Shown: piece after piece, positions 20,389-34,452 of the stretch
Layout: every line of letters begins with the position of its first letter
How positions within the stretch are numbered: the first letter of the stretch is position 1
Source: Microbotryum silenes-acaulis
Lineage: Eukaryota > Basidiomycota > Microbotryomycetes > Microbotryales > Microbotryaceae
Assembly: GCA_003665825.1 (NCBI GenBank)
Contig: QPFY01000017.1
Span: 496,001-560,000, forward strand
Length of the DNA stretch: 64,000 nt
Direction of reading: 5' to 3'
Notes under the pieces: model-generated
Seen by the model: the letters and a program-made list of their open reading frames with translations, nothing else
Database searches by the model: none
Told to the model about the DNA's origin: nothing
Program-made: the position numbers and the translations under genes

Positions 20389-23300
20389 TCAAATCTTGCG
20401 CTCTACAGGGCGAATCGTTACACCCGGTTTGATCAACACCGAAGGCAGAGTCTGGTCTCGTAGGACCTGTGAGGATGAAACATGTGCATCAGTCACCATT
20501 TTTGCCTGCTTTCCAAGCCGCTCTTGGATCAGATAATACCTACCGTACTCGTCGACCACTCGGGTCCCATCGGCGTCCTTAACTTGTGTTCGTGCTGCGC
20601 GACACTCGTATAAGGGAACGGCAGATCCTTAAGCAAATACTTGGACGCCTTCTTGTCCTTCTTCTCGGAGATGATGACGTTGGAGAACTTGGCGTCTTGA
20701 CGATCAGCGGCTTTGATACCGGGGACGTGGGTGATGAATTTGCGTTGGGGTTTCTTGGAGTTCTTGACGCCTTTGCCAGACCATGCGCCCTGAGTGAACG
20801 CAAGAAGCAGATCAGCCGATGCTCGAGGAACGGACATCAATAATTCAGACAAATCACTCACCCATCCAGGCAACGTATTATCAATCTCCTTCGGTGCATC
20901 TCTCTCGATTTCCCTTCTCTTCTCCTCCTCAAAGTCAGCAACCACATCATCGCCCGCAAAAGCCTTGGCGACCAACTCCCTCTGTTGAATCGCCGTCTTG
21001 CCTTTGCCCCTTTGAGCATCAACGTCTCCTTCCTCATCCGAAGAATCCACCTGCTCATCCTCCATCGTTAATCGAGCACTCGCCTCGGTCGACAATTCGA
21101 TCCCGGCCTGCTTCCCCTTCGCCTGAACCTTCTTCTGCACCTTCTTGTCCGTCGAAGCCTCAGGCGCCCTCCCAAGCCCCTCAATCTCGATCCTCGCATC
21201 ATCCTTCTCCGCCTCCCTAGCGTCCTCAAGTCGACTCTTCCGTCGCTCGACTTTGGACGCTAACTTGGTCGCGGCGTGTTCATCTTTTCCGAAAGCGGCT
21301 TTGTTCGATTTGCGCGAGATCTTGGAGCCGGAGGCACCTTCGGCGGCGAGGGCGAGCCACGGATTCGATTCGGTCGTCGAGGGGCCTGAAGCCGATGTGG
21401 AGACGAGAGGAGAGGGACGGACGGATGCTACGGACAGAGGAGCCGATAGTTTGGTCGTGTGCGTGGACGCTTTGGTCGAAAATGTCGAAGGTGTGGGCTG
21501 GGCGGAAGAAGTCTGGGTGGAGGTCAAAGCCTTTTTAGCTCCTGCAAAAGGCCAAGCCTCAATTCACTACCTGAAAAATTCACCTGAGCTAACCCCGAAG
21601 GTCCGAAGACCATTCGCCCAGTATTACCCTGAACCTGCTGCGACTGCGCACCCGGTTCCTCGTCATCAGAATCGTCCTCATCATCATCTCGTAGTGCACC
21701 ACCCATCTCATCCATCCTCTCGAGTCGGGTTCGAAGTTCGTCCGTCGATTGCTGCACCTTGCGATCCTCTCGAGCGATGGCGTCCCTCATGAACTTCATG
21801 TTGAGCACACCCTTGAGCTGCGGCCCGTTCTCGGCCTTGTCCTTCTCGCGCGCTTCAAGACTGGCAAGTTCGTCGAAGGCTCGTTGTCGGATCTTGTCGA
21901 CACCGCCTTTGTTGTCGTTCTCATCTTCCGAGTCGTCGTCGTCGTCGTTGTCCGAAGATTCATCGCGATCGTCATTGCCGCGGCCTTCGATCCTCCTTGT
22001 CAAAGCCTCCTTGCGCGCTACCATCTCCCTCACGGCCGTGTTCCTCTCCTCATCCAGTCCCTCCAGCCCTCCAATATCCGTCCGACTCCACCTCCCACCC
22101 TTGGACGAATGCTTGAGCGTCATCCTCTCCTTGGCCCTCAACACCTCCCTCCTCGCCTGTTCATCTTCAGCCCTGGACCCACCGTCCAACAAGTCCAACT
22201 CTTTCAACTCGTCCAAACTCAACCCATCCAGACCTTCCTTCCCACCTTTGGCCAAAGCCTTCCTATGGATCCTCCTAAATGCCTTGGACTTGATCTTGGC
22301 GACCCTCTTGGCCTTCCTCTCCGCACGGAACATCAAATCCCTCTGAGCCCTCAGCTCGGTCTGTCGCTTGACCAAATCTTCCGGATCCAGCGTCTTCAAT
22401 GCTTGTTGTTCAGCCTTCTTCAAATCCGATCCCGTCATCTGTCCAGCAGCAAGCAAGCTCTGAATCGAAGCCTCGAGTTGGTTCGACGGCTCAAAATTGG
22501 CGGCCCATTCATTCGAGTTGGCGTCCCTTTGCGCATCCCCCGTAGGTGCCATGAGAGGGAGGGTCAAGCGTTCATGACGAGCGCCTTCGACGCCGAGGCC
22601 AGACACGCCCTTCATGCGTCGGACGGTCTCGTTCCACTTGTCCGTCTCTTCCTTAGTCTTGTCAAAAGCAGCTTCACGATCGATCTTGTCTTGGAGTCGG
22701 GCGGGAAGAGGAGCTGCGAGAGGTCCGGGAGCTTTGAGATGAGAGTTGGAGGAGGAGGTCGCGCCTGTCGAAGCGGTGGCTTTGAGAGTTTTGCGGAGTG
22801 CGACGAGCTTTGGGTTCTTGGATTCAGCGAACGAGGCGAGCAAGTCGTCGAGTTGGACTTTGCCTGCGTGCATGGTGAGTTTGATGAGTTCATGTTCCGG
22901 AATTCATGACATAAAGTGACGACTCACCATCGTTGGCTCCATCCTTTGCACCGACAGCCACAAATTCGCCCTCAGGATAGGCTTCAGCTTTCTCCTTGAG
23001 CACGACCCTCTTCTTCTTCTTCCCACTCGCATCCGGGTCCCCACCCTCCAAATCATCATTTTTTCGCTTCTTGCCCGCTTCGAGTCCCTGGACGAATGCA
23101 TCCAGCTTGTCGATCGCACCTTCGTATTCCGAGTCATTGTCGTCAGAGTCGATCGAGCTCATGTCCTCATCCTCATCGTCGTCTTCGCTGTCATCGTCGG
23201 AGGCGTCTGAGGCATAGAGACCCATGTCAAGCATCTGAGTAGCATCATAGTAGGCCGCATCGTCATCAGAATCGGCTTGCGAGTCGTCCTGGTCTTCGTC

Positions 23301-23964
23301 GAGGTTGATCTCGAGCGATTTCGACTTTGAAGTCGAGGTGCCTTTCTTGCCCTGTCGCGCCGAAAGACAATATGTAAGCCCCTCAGTGAGCATAGTATCG
23401 CCTGATCACTCAAATACACACCTTCGTTGGAGGAGCCTCATCCATCTCAATCTCGGACTCTGTGCCCGCATCGTCCGAGTCAATGTCCTCGTCATCATCG
23501 CCACCTGGTCGCTGGCGCTCCTCATCCCCGTCCTGCTCCTCGTCCGAATCCAAGCCCATCTTCAACCCTTTGGGTTTGAACCCCGTAAAATCGACTGGTT
23601 CATCCCCATTGAACATGGCCTCCAGATCGTCCCTATCCTGAGCATCCATACCTTCCTCATCCTCATCGTCGTCATCGTCCCTGCGCCTTCCCTTCCCCTT
23701 CCCAGCATTGGCCCTAGCGAGAGGATCTACATCTCCTCTGGCCTTCTTCTTCCCCGGTTCGAAGGAATATACGTTCAATCCCGTGCTTGCGGAGGTCCCA
23801 TCGGCTTGGGACAAGGCCTTGGTCCGACGTTTCTTGCTCATCGGTTTCGATTTGGTCTTGCTTTTGGAGTACTTGGTCGAGCTCGAACCACCACCACCGC
23901 CAGTCGCCGTATTACCCTGTGGGGCATTGGGTGCCGAACGAGGTTGTCGACCTATCCTAGCCAT
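20389..23964 (-). CDS. UTP14: UTP14, U3 snoRNP / SSU processome component
   Basis: Proposed CDS: complement of 20389-20466, 20544-20789, 20862-21530, 21584-22863, 22928-23351, 23422-23964; 1079 aa. The C-terminal Utp14 signature is strong: LPGW joined to GAWSGKG, ITHVPGIKAADRQDAK, NVIISEKKDKKASKYLLKDL, PFPYTS, TPMGPEWS, and the final VLIKPGVTIRP. The N-terminal half is acidic/Lys-rich, and the centre has the RMTLKHSSKGGRWSR helix-type segments. It works in nucleolar 18S pre-rRNA processing with the helicase Dhr1. The 72-nt intron at 20790-20861 is frame-neutral and stop-free, but splicing it restores the LPGW-GAW motif. The intron at 21531-21583 has a weak GTGAAT donor; a 29-nt alternative fits frame but is too short for a normal intron. 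Confidence 0.92.
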
Positions 23965-24494
23965 CTTTTGAAACGCTTTTGAAATGTGTGTTTTGGTGTG
24001 TAGAAGAAGCGACGATACAAGGAACTGAAGCGGAATGAGCCTCGCAATGAGTCGACCCCCCGATCAACGTTTCGCCGAAATTTGGGCGGAGGGGCGGAGG
24101 CTGCGAAGCTCGCACGGACCCCCCTTCGGTTGGTTCGTTGCGTCAGCAGGCGACGAGCGCGCCTCAGCATTGCACGCAAGCCCAAGATGGACGGGCCGAC
24201 TTCGAAGGTCACGTGCACGACATCCGGCCACCCGGCCCGACGAACGGCAAGGCCCGTACTAACAGGATTTTCTTTCCGGCTCGACCAATCACAAAGCCAC
24301 TTGCCGTTACCAGCGGCGGACGAAAACTCGTCATGAACTTTGGATCTGTGAATGTCCACTGTCCAGCAGCGGCAGTGTCTGCGTGGCCCGACCGGCGGCG
24401 GGAATCAGCCGCCGGGGATTGTAAGCGACGACGGGCACGGGCGCCGCGGTCCCTCCCCTTCTCGCAGTTACTGATTCTTGCTACAGTTGAAGGC
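23965..24494. promoter_or_regulatory. Divergent promoter, UTP14 (-) and IBA57 (+)
   Basis: A 530-bp shared upstream region, GC-rich around 24080-24260 and 24380-24460. A minor frame runs through it into IBA57 without an ATG. No TATA box stands out. Confidence 0.4.
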
Positions 24495-26066
24495 ATGAAC
24501 CGAATTAGCACTCAAATTCGCTCATGGGCCTCGATGCGCCCATCGTTACTCGCATGCAGCTGCAACACGTCCACAAACGCCATCTACTCCACCTCCTCGT
24601 CGACCTTACTCAGCCGTCGTACCCTATCTAGCTCCTCCGCATGTCGGTCAACCCCCAACAATGCATCACCCTATGTTTACACTTCTCTACCCACTCGCTC
24701 TTTGCTCCGTATCGGTGGAGAAGATGTTGACAAGTTCTTGCAGGGCTTGATTACGAATGACGTCGCTCGGTTGAGGAGCAGGCCAACGCATGCGTTGTAT
24801 GCGGGTGTACTCAAGGCCGATGTAAGGCTCCTTGTCACGAAACATACTTTTTACCGTTCCAATTGCTTATATTATGAACGCGTAACAGGGTCGAGCACTA
24901 CACGACCTCTTTATCTACCCCTCCCCCACTCCTTCACCGAGCTCGACCTACCTCCTCGATCACCCGACCGAAGTCTCCGACTCTTTCCGCAAGTACCTCA
25001 AAAGACACATTCTAAGATCCAGAGTCAAGTTGGCTCCAACGGCATCGACGACGGAGCACGTCCAGGTTGCCTGGAAGCCGAGAAAGGGTGAGGGTGCTGC
25101 GCCCGATTCAGAGGTGGATCGATTGGCTTTAGAAGCGGAGGAGTGGTTGCAGGCGAATAAGGCGCTGCGAGATCCGAGGGATGGGTCGATGGGTTGGAGA
25201 TGGGTTGCAGAACAGGCTAATACCGATCAAGGTGAGTACTTTGATTTCCGGAAGAAAGTCCTTTCTTCTCGCGTCGAGTGCTCACTCCCTCCCTCGATCT
25301 CTAAAGTAGTTCCACCTCCCAAGCTTTTCCAACAAGTCACCCCACCCTATCACCACCTCCACCGCTTACTACTTGGAATACCCGAGGGGCAAGCCGATCT
25401 CGCCTCGTTACCTCTCGAAGGTAATCTCGATTTGCTCGGCGCGATCGACTTCAAAAAGGGTTGCTATGTCGGCCAAGAGTTGACGGCGCGAACGCACCAC
25501 AAGGGAGTGGTGAGGAAACGACAGGTGCCCGTTCGGTTGTTCCGAGAAGGTGAAGAGTAAGTTCGAGTTCTCTTCGTCCACTCAGTCTCTTGATCGATCA
25601 ACTGACGAGAATATATGAATCATCCACCAGCGTTCCCGAGGAACTCTACCCGACCTATTCGACCCTCAAACCCTACCCGACCTATTCGACCCTCAAACCC
25701 TACCCCGAACTATTCCCCCTCCCACCTCCAGGTTCTTCCCTAACTCCGCCTTCCGTAATAGGGACCAAGGCTGCCTCTCGGCATACAGGTCGTCTTCACT
25801 CGACCCTCCCTATCGTCACTTCCTCCGGCTCGTCATTCGCATTAGGACTCGCCACGATCCGCTTGGACAAACTCTCTCCCGATGCACAAGATGGTGGAGT
25901 GTTCGTGGTAAAGGCGGAATTGAAGGAAGGGGAAGAACAAGGATGGGGCGCGGGGGAGAGTGAGATGGAAGGTGAGAGGTGGTTCGCGAAGGTTTTTTTG
26001 GAGGAGGGGGGTTGGTTGAGTCGAGGTTTGAAGGAGGAAAGGGAGAGGAAAGGTGGGGACGAATGA
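24495..26066 (+). CDS. IBA57: IBA57-type mitochondrial Fe-S assembly protein (folate-binding/GcvT-like)
   Basis: Proposed CDS: 24495-24821, 24889-25231, 25307-25556, 25631-26066; 451 aa. The signature KKGCYVGQELTARTHHKG of the YgfZ/Iba57 family is present near residue 285. Upstream lies the N-terminal module RIGGEDVDKFLQGLITND. The first ~45 residues are Ser/Arg/Thr-rich without acidic residues, consistent with a mitochondrial presequence. Iba57 works with Isa1/Isa2 to mature mitochondrial 4Fe-4S proteins such as aconitase and lipoate synthase. The start is the first ATG in frame after 24138. The exon 3 acceptor (CTCTAAAG) leaves a 75-nt frame-neutral intron. A 27-bp tandem duplication lies at the start of exon 4. 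Confidence 0.93.
25650..25706 (+). repeat. 27-bp in-frame tandem duplication in IBA57
   Basis: Two adjacent copies of a 27-bp unit encode the nine-residue block TYSTLKPYP twice in a row. It lies in a linker after the KGCYVGQE signature, just downstream of an exon start. It looks recent because the copies are identical at the base level as read. Confidence 0.9.
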
Positions 26067-26760
26067 AAGGTGAACGTTCATTGATAATAAGGGAGGCAAA
26101 CTTCATAGAGCGGATGCAACTTGGTCGGTTAGACTGTATCGCCCGATTCGAAGCGCACCCGTGAACTTGCCTTGCACAATACGGTGCGATCGGGAGCGAG
26201 AAAAGCTCGACCCCTGTCGTCGGTTTTCGAAATGAAATAGTCGCATCGGATGATCTTGGACAGTGGGGTCAATACCCCAGCTCCCACAGAAGAGGGACTA
26301 TTGCAATAACAGCGTTCTCCGAGGTGTTGCAAGGAAACCCGTAGGCTCGGAGGCGGTGCTGAGCGTACGGTTTTCGCCGGGCCGGAAATCAGGAATCCAA
26401 ACCGGTCTCGCTTATACATCCTTGGTGAGACGAAAAGTCTTTGGTCCCTCGCGAACAGCCGAAAGGGACTCGACCCCACACTCCTGCACCAATCTCCACC
26501 TCGAGCCTGTTTGAGACGAAGTTTGCACCGCTCCAAGCTTGCGCGCCAAGGCTGTGCTGCTCCATTCTAAAATTTCTGGGCCGCCTGGGTCGCCCGCGCG
26601 CGCTCGGGCACGGCAAGAGTCCGACCGAGCTGCGCCGAGAAGCGCCATCATCGTCATAGCGGGAATGCTCCTTGCGTTCGTCGTTTCCTTCCTGCTACAC
26701 CTCGGTGCACACCCGCATTCAAAAGCAACCCACTTCAAAGCCCAACTCTCAAACAAATAA
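26067..26760. other. Intergenic gap IBA57 / small Cys-rich gene
   Basis: 694 bp without a supported gene. Long minus-strand frames here (26129-26536, 26412-27095) have no recognisable content and run antisense into the small Cys-rich gene, so they are not called. The last ~150 bp should hold the promoter of the gene at 26761. Confidence 0.4.
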
Positions 26761-27206
26761 ATGATCGTCACCTCATCCACAACTCCCGTCGACACGATGG
26801 CCATGACCGACATCAAGCTCGATTCGACCGCTGCGCCCAATAACCAGACCGCAGCCTCTCCCAGCACCGCTGGAAGTATCGTCTCGCAACAACCCTCCGC
26901 GACGGTCTCTCCCCGAACGGCCGAACAGGAAGATACGATGCGTCTCCAAGGTGGCGGGGAATGCTGTCGATTGATCTTTTGTTGCCCTTGCATTGAAGTG
27001 AGTTCGCTTTCCTGATTTGTCTTTTGAAGTCGCCACTCGTAACGAGGTCGTGATGGCGCCAAGGCTACGGAGCAAAGCGGGGTCAAACCCACCACCTAAT
27101 ATCGAGGATCCGAGACTGAGCTGTTTCTGTCGATTCGTGTCCGCAGTGCTTGATCTGCATCGTCACCCTGGGATGCGTTCGACCTCACATCGACTGCGGG
27201 TGCTAA
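26761..27206 (+). CDS. Small cysteine-rich protein, possibly membrane-associated
   Basis: Proposed CDS: 26761-26997 and 27147-27206; 98 aa. The first ~60 residues are Ser/Thr/Ala-rich and polar. After MRLQGGG the sequence becomes Cys-rich: ECCRLIFCCPCIE from exon 1 continuing CLICIVTLGC and ending DCGC. The GTGAGT donor and GTCCGCAG acceptor bring two Cys clusters together in frame, which argues against a chance ORF. Such short proteins with a Cys-rich hydrophobic end occur widely in fungi; a function cannot be given. The start could instead be the in-frame ATG codons 12-14 residues later. Confidence 0.5.
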
Positions 27207-27559
27207 ACGACCTTTTACATTCGAATCGATCTCCTCAACACTGCAAGACGTTTAAGACCACCCCTAAAGCTCTTTTCAAGACATTCCACGCTCGAGAAAG
27301 GAGACCCCCGACCTGCGCCACGACAACGTCACTTCGTCCCAATCCGGACGATACGTCTGTTCATTATCTCTCTGTATCATGTAACGAACATATTGTTACG
27401 ACCCTCTTTAGATCTCTGCTGTACATACGCTTACCTCGGGATAAATATGGAAAACAAAAGCTCCGATCCCGTTTTTCGGTTTGCATTCCCATCGCACCTC
27501 CGAAAGGGTTTTTTTCTTTAAGCCACCCCCAAAATATTGAAAACACTCTTATGGGGCTT
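27207..27559. other. Convergent gap, small Cys-rich gene and LYS12
   Basis: 353 bp between two converging 3' ends; A/T-rich patches near 27370-27545 are compatible with 3' UTR and polyadenylation sequence. No gene supported. Confidence 0.4.
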
Positions 27560-28900
<1,341 letters not shown>

Positions 28901-29449
28901 GATCTAGTATCTAAGGGATTGAGACCTGCCCATGCCAAATTAGGATGCTAGATCATGTTGAATCATCCTCGATGTTGCTCGTCGCCCGCGCATCTCGAGC
29001 ACTCGAGCGATACGTTCCGAAAGCTCCGACGTGCGAACTGCTCCGGCGCTGCGGCGGACACGACACGACACGACACGACATAAGGATGCTCCGTGTATAA
29101 CGGCCTGACCAAGTCGGTGGGTCGACTAGGCCGTTTGTATCTTGGAATCTTCTCCCCCAAGTCGCCTCTTCCAATGCTGCAGTGTAGGAAGGAACTCACG
29201 TAGGGTTGGTGTGAACGTGGTGAGAAGAGAACTCGAGAGACGAACGGAGTTAGGGCGCGCTCTCAAGATCTCAAACCCAAGCGCTGCTCTAGGCTGCTCT
29301 CAAGCTGAGAATTCGATTGCAGGTCAATCACGCTCCCGAAAGAGCAATCTTCTCACCGAATCATCAAAGGATGCCGCCTCCTTACTTTAATTTACATCTT
29401 TCAAAGGTCTGCTTCAATTAAAGTCTGCAAAGATAATACGAAGCAAGAA
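28901..29449. other. Gap between LYS12 5' end and MCUR1-like 3' end
   Basis: 549 bp: the LYS12 upstream region plus the 3' flank of the next minus-strand gene. A short ACACG-type tandem (four to five copies) lies near 29060-29080. No gene supported. Confidence 0.45.
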
Positions 29450-31103
29450 CTACTTCTCCCCGTCCGTCCCCTCCTCCCCAACCCTTTTCACCCCCTTATC
29501 CGCCGCCGCCGCCGCCGCCGGTGCCGAACCCCAGAAACTCCATCCACCCGGGGGTGTGACCTCGGCTTCCTCCCCTGCCCTATCCGAAAGCCCTAATTCC
29601 TCGATTGAAGGAGGTGGAGGTGGTTCAATCTTGGGTGTTTGGGAGGAGGGTCCGGCGGAAATGTAGGCTACGACGCAGACGACGACGACGACGATGGCGG
29701 CTGGTGGGAGTACAAGGGACCGGTTCAGTACGAGACGACTTACAACCTGGGTGAGACCGAGGTCCAGCCAGATGTGTGTACTTACTCATGACTCGTCTCG
29801 TCGAGATCCACTTTGTCGCCTCAATCTCCGTTCGCACCTCCCCCAAGAGGATCGTGAATTTACTGTTCAAGTCCTGTGCGAGAGAAATGAGTGGGTATTC
29901 TCAATGAAGGGCCAGCGCATGCACCGATGGCAACTGCTTTCGGTCCTGCACGGCTACGGACCATGATGCTGACGTCCAACTGCTTCAACTCGCCGCTCGT
30001 CTCTTCCTTTCGCGAGTTCATATCGAGCTACGGTCCAACTCGTAGAAAAAAAAGTCAATGGCCAGCGCTAGGTTCGGTGGGTGCCGAAGAGATAGAACCG
30101 ACCTGAATATCACTCTGCAGCCTTTGCATATCCTCCTTCATCTTTTGCGAGATCGCATCCGTTTCCCTCTGCAACACGGCCGTCATGGACCTAAGCGCGA
30201 TCCCATCGTTCCTCGACTTGATCTGCGACCCCGTCTTGAGTTCCTGCAATGCGGCGGTAAAGAGGTAGGCTTCCTATGTATGCGAACGCAACGATTCCTC
30301 AGTGAAGGTCAGTGAACATCGTGAAGGACGATAAACCCACGTACGTTCTCCAGTTCTTGTTTGCCGACCAAGTCCTTCATCGCCTGTTCCTCCTTGACGA
30401 GCAACAAGTTTTTGGTCGCTCGCATCAAGTCGATCGCCAGGGCCTTGTTGATGGAATTGTGTTCCAACTGACGAACGAAACGGTGGGTCGAGAAGGGAAT
30501 CCGAGGGACGGGGATGGGTTGGTGTGGTGGTGGAGGGGGTGGGAACGATGAGGAGTCCGAGGAAGAGTTTGGGGAGATAACCATGCAGGTTGAGGAGTGG
30601 GTCGGTGAAGTTCCCGACGTGTCCGAAGCTGGTATGGCCTTTGAAGCGTTCGGTGTCAAAGTCGACGTAGACGCCACAGGTTCTTCCGCCGTAACCGGCT
30701 GATCGCTACCTTCCTCCACCGCCGATGTGGAAGCCTCCATTGTCGAAGAAGTCGCCTCGGAAGGCGAAGGCGTGCTCGGTTTAGCGAATCGGGCGCGATC
30801 CCTCGGATGCAACGAGCCATGCGCCTCTCCCCTCGGTGTCGAAGTCGAAGACACGGGCGACGACTTTGAAGGTGGGCAGGGTCTTGTCTTGCGCTGCGAG
30901 GGAGGGGAAGTGGGTGTGGGAGGTGTTGTGCCGTCGGACGTGGCGGTCGACGAGGAGGAAACGAACCGACGCGGTGTGCGACACGTGATGGGGTGGAGAG
31001 GAGTGCCATGGCCTGCTGCAAGGCATGAACTGGGGGAAGGTGCGGTCGAAGTGGAGGCGAAACGGGACGCGTAGGACCATATTGTTCGTGAGGTGCCTGC
31101 CAT
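29450..31103 (-). CDS. Mitochondrial coiled-coil protein of the DUF1640 / MCUR1-FMP32 family
   Basis: Proposed CDS: complement of 29450-29700, 29786-29873, 29962-30027, 30103-30273, 30345-31103; 444 aa. MAGTSRTIWSYASRFASTST is a typical basic, Ser-rich mitochondrial presequence, followed by a Ser/Thr/Pro-rich linker to about residue 190. The family core starts FSTHRFVRQLEHNSINKALA, goes through a long helix (DAISQKMKEDMQRLQSDIQ, DMNSRKEETSGELKQLD, FTILLGEVRTEIEATKW) and ends in one membrane segment (AIVVVVCVVAYISAG). Relatives are inner-membrane coiled-coil proteins linked to calcium uniporter regulation, proline metabolism or complex IV; which applies here is unknown. The unspliced frame extends upstream without ATG. 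The C-terminal ~70 residues after the membrane segment, with a poly-Ala run, are longer than usual. Confidence 0.8.
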
Positions 31104-31727
31104 GACTTGGTGGCGAATACGTTGAAAGGACGGTCTGTGCGGTCGATCGAGAGAAAGCGCGACGTTGCAGGTGGTGTCACAGAGCCAGCAGTGTGACGCG
31201 TACCTGGAGTCGGATAAGTGCGTGCGACGAGATGCGAGGTGGTGTTGTAGCGTTGTGAACGGCGGGGCCGAGGACGAGGGTGAGCTGGGAATCAGAGCAC
31301 AAGGACCGAGCGAGAGCCTGGCAGTCACGTGTCGAACGAACGACGACGATCGGGCGACTCGAGTCAAAAAAAATTGAACTCAGACGGGTAAGCTCCGGGT
31401 AAGCTCCGGGTAAGCTCCGGGTAAGCTTTCAAAATATGGCAGAGGGCTGGAAAGTGCAAGATTTTGCGAGTGCTGCGAGCGGGTTATATTGTAGCAGCGA
31501 AAGGAGCTTCTTCGGGGCGACCGCCGGCCGGTTTCGGGTCCGATCGCGCTTTGGCTTCGTGCTCCTTCTCGTCTCCTCTCCTTTAAGCCAGCCGAACAAA
31601 TTGTGCACCGATTACCACTCCCCACTTCCGCCCACTTTATTAGTAAGTTCCGCACTCTTTTAGTAAGATGACCCAGGGCAGCGCCTCCCCACTCAACTCA
31701 CAAGGCTGAGTTTCCCTCCTCCCTCAG
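31104..31727. promoter_or_regulatory. Divergent promoter, MCUR1-like (-) and BNA6 (+)
   Basis: A 624-bp shared upstream region. It holds four tandem copies of an 11-bp unit (see repeat at 31386) and two near-identical TTTTAGTAAG-like words around 31637-31665. Confidence 0.5.
31386..31429. repeat. Four tandem copies of an 11-bp unit in a divergent promoter
   Basis: GGGTAAGCTCC is repeated three times exactly, followed by a fourth copy changed at its last bases. The 11-bp period is close to one helical turn, so any factor binding each copy would sit on the same DNA face. It lies 280 bp upstream of the MCUR1-like start and 300 bp upstream of the BNA6 start. Confidence 0.9.
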
Positions 31728-33068
<1,341 letters not shown>

Positions 33069-33438
33069 TTCTTTCGTAGATGTCGACATCTTATCGACGT
33101 CGTCGATCCACCAAGGCACGTCGATCGTCGATTTCAGTCTCAAGATACAACCCAAGACGACGACGACGGTGTAGAGCATGGACGTCCGAGTCGGAATTGC
33201 TCGCACAGTGAGCAATAGAAGGACTTTGACTGCGAATAAGAATTGAGTTGTAATTGCAGACGACTACGCGGGAACGACATTGAGAAAAGACTGAAGAAAA
33301 ATGACGAGGTGAAGGCAAGGGGGATGAAAACTTGAAGGAGAAGAATGCGAACGAGAGGGCTAGAGTTGTACAGACTACAAGTGGTTCGAGACGTCGACGA
33401 GAAGTAGGGATCATAGAGGGCTTTCCCTGGTCCATCGG
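33069..33438. other. Convergent gap, BNA6 and RAD6 3' ends
   Basis: 370 bp with two converging 3' ends. Minus-strand frames at 33091-33442 have no recognisable content and lie directly downstream of the RAD6 stop. Confidence 0.4.
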
Positions 33439-34452
33439 TCATGCATCGTCAATGACAATCTCGTCGTCGTCCATCCACGAAGCTTCGACCGTGTTGCGCA
33501 CCCGTTTGACGTATTCCTGTTAGAAAAGATAGCACGAGCTTCAGTGAGCTATCCCGAAAGTGAGATTCGTCCGATTCCTCAATTTTTTCACCTTCATGTT
33601 CTCCCTGAACAACTGAGCCGCTTCAGCATTCGCGGGACTAAACCAAGCCGAGACCACATTCATCAGTTTCTCCACTCCCAACCGCAATCCCTTATCATTT
33701 TTTTCTTTGTGTTGTCGGCTCACCTATTCGGATTCGGATCATTCAACAAACTTTGCACCGATGTCAAGATCGCGGCGACATCGTACGTCGGACTCCAACG
33801 ATTCTGCAAAATATCGAGACAGAGTTCCCCGGAGGCGTAGACGTTGGGGTGGAACATCTTGGAGACGAATTTGACCGTTGGGGGTTTGTTGGGGTAGGAT
33901 TCGTCGAAGGAGAGCGCGAGACGGAAGGTGCCGTCTTCGAAGGGGGTTTCGGCTGGGGACATTGAGGAGAGGCAGGATTGGTCAGCTTGTCGAGTCGGGA
34001 GGGAGGGTCGGTGAGAAGGTGCGACGTACCCGGTCCAAAGATGACGGCGTTCCAGACCATGATGTTATCGGCGCATGGTGAGCCAGAAATACCTCCTACC
34101 AGTGCGTGGCGAGGGTGGACGAACGCAGGAGATCAGTTCTGCACCGATCAAAGTGGAGGGGGGGTCTCGTTGCCTCGAACGGTGAACGGGGAACGCACCT
34201 GGAGGATCTGTTGAGAGCGCCTTGAAATCTCGGACTGGATAGACAAGGCATAAAAACGGGTCAGGATGAATATCGCACTCCAGGAGCAGTGGTAGGCCCG
34301 TTCTCGGTGCTGGGTCCACGGGTCATCCGACCGATCGGGGCGTCGCCATGGTCAAGGTGGAGGTGACTCGATCGGAGCGAGCCAGAGGCAGATGCACAGA
34401 GGAAAGTACGAGAAGACCACTTACCCAATCTCCGTCGTGCGGGTGTCGACAT
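33439..34452 (-). CDS. RAD6: Ubiquitin-conjugating enzyme E2 RAD6/UBC2
   Basis: Proposed CDS: complement of 33439-33516, 33592-33637, 33724-33952, 34030-34095, 34199-34234, 34425-34452; 160 aa. The sequence follows Rad6 end to end: [61 protein letters not shown], the catalytic Cys in [33 protein letters not shown] and EASWMDD. It ubiquitinates PCNA (with Rad18) and histone H2B (with Bre1). The short acidic end ([11 protein letters not shown]) resembles a brief version of the acidic tail of budding yeast Rad6. Six exons include a 28-nt first and a 36-nt second exon. Confidence 0.96.

Noticed and set aside
21542..21570. 29-nt intron in UTP14
   Set aside because: Frame fits but the length is below a plausible minimum; a 53-nt intron (21531-21583) also keeps frame.
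21749..22909. 386-codon plus-strand frame opposite UTP14
   Set aside because: Exactly antisense to a conserved UTP14 exon; composition reflects the complement of acidic/Lys-rich coding sequence.
26412..27095. 227-codon minus frame near the small Cys-rich gene
   Set aside because: Overlaps promoter and the opposite-strand exon; no recognisable motif.
31104..31367. N-terminal extension of the MCUR1-like protein
   Set aside because: Open frame but no ATG; the ATG at 31103 begins a good mitochondrial presequence.
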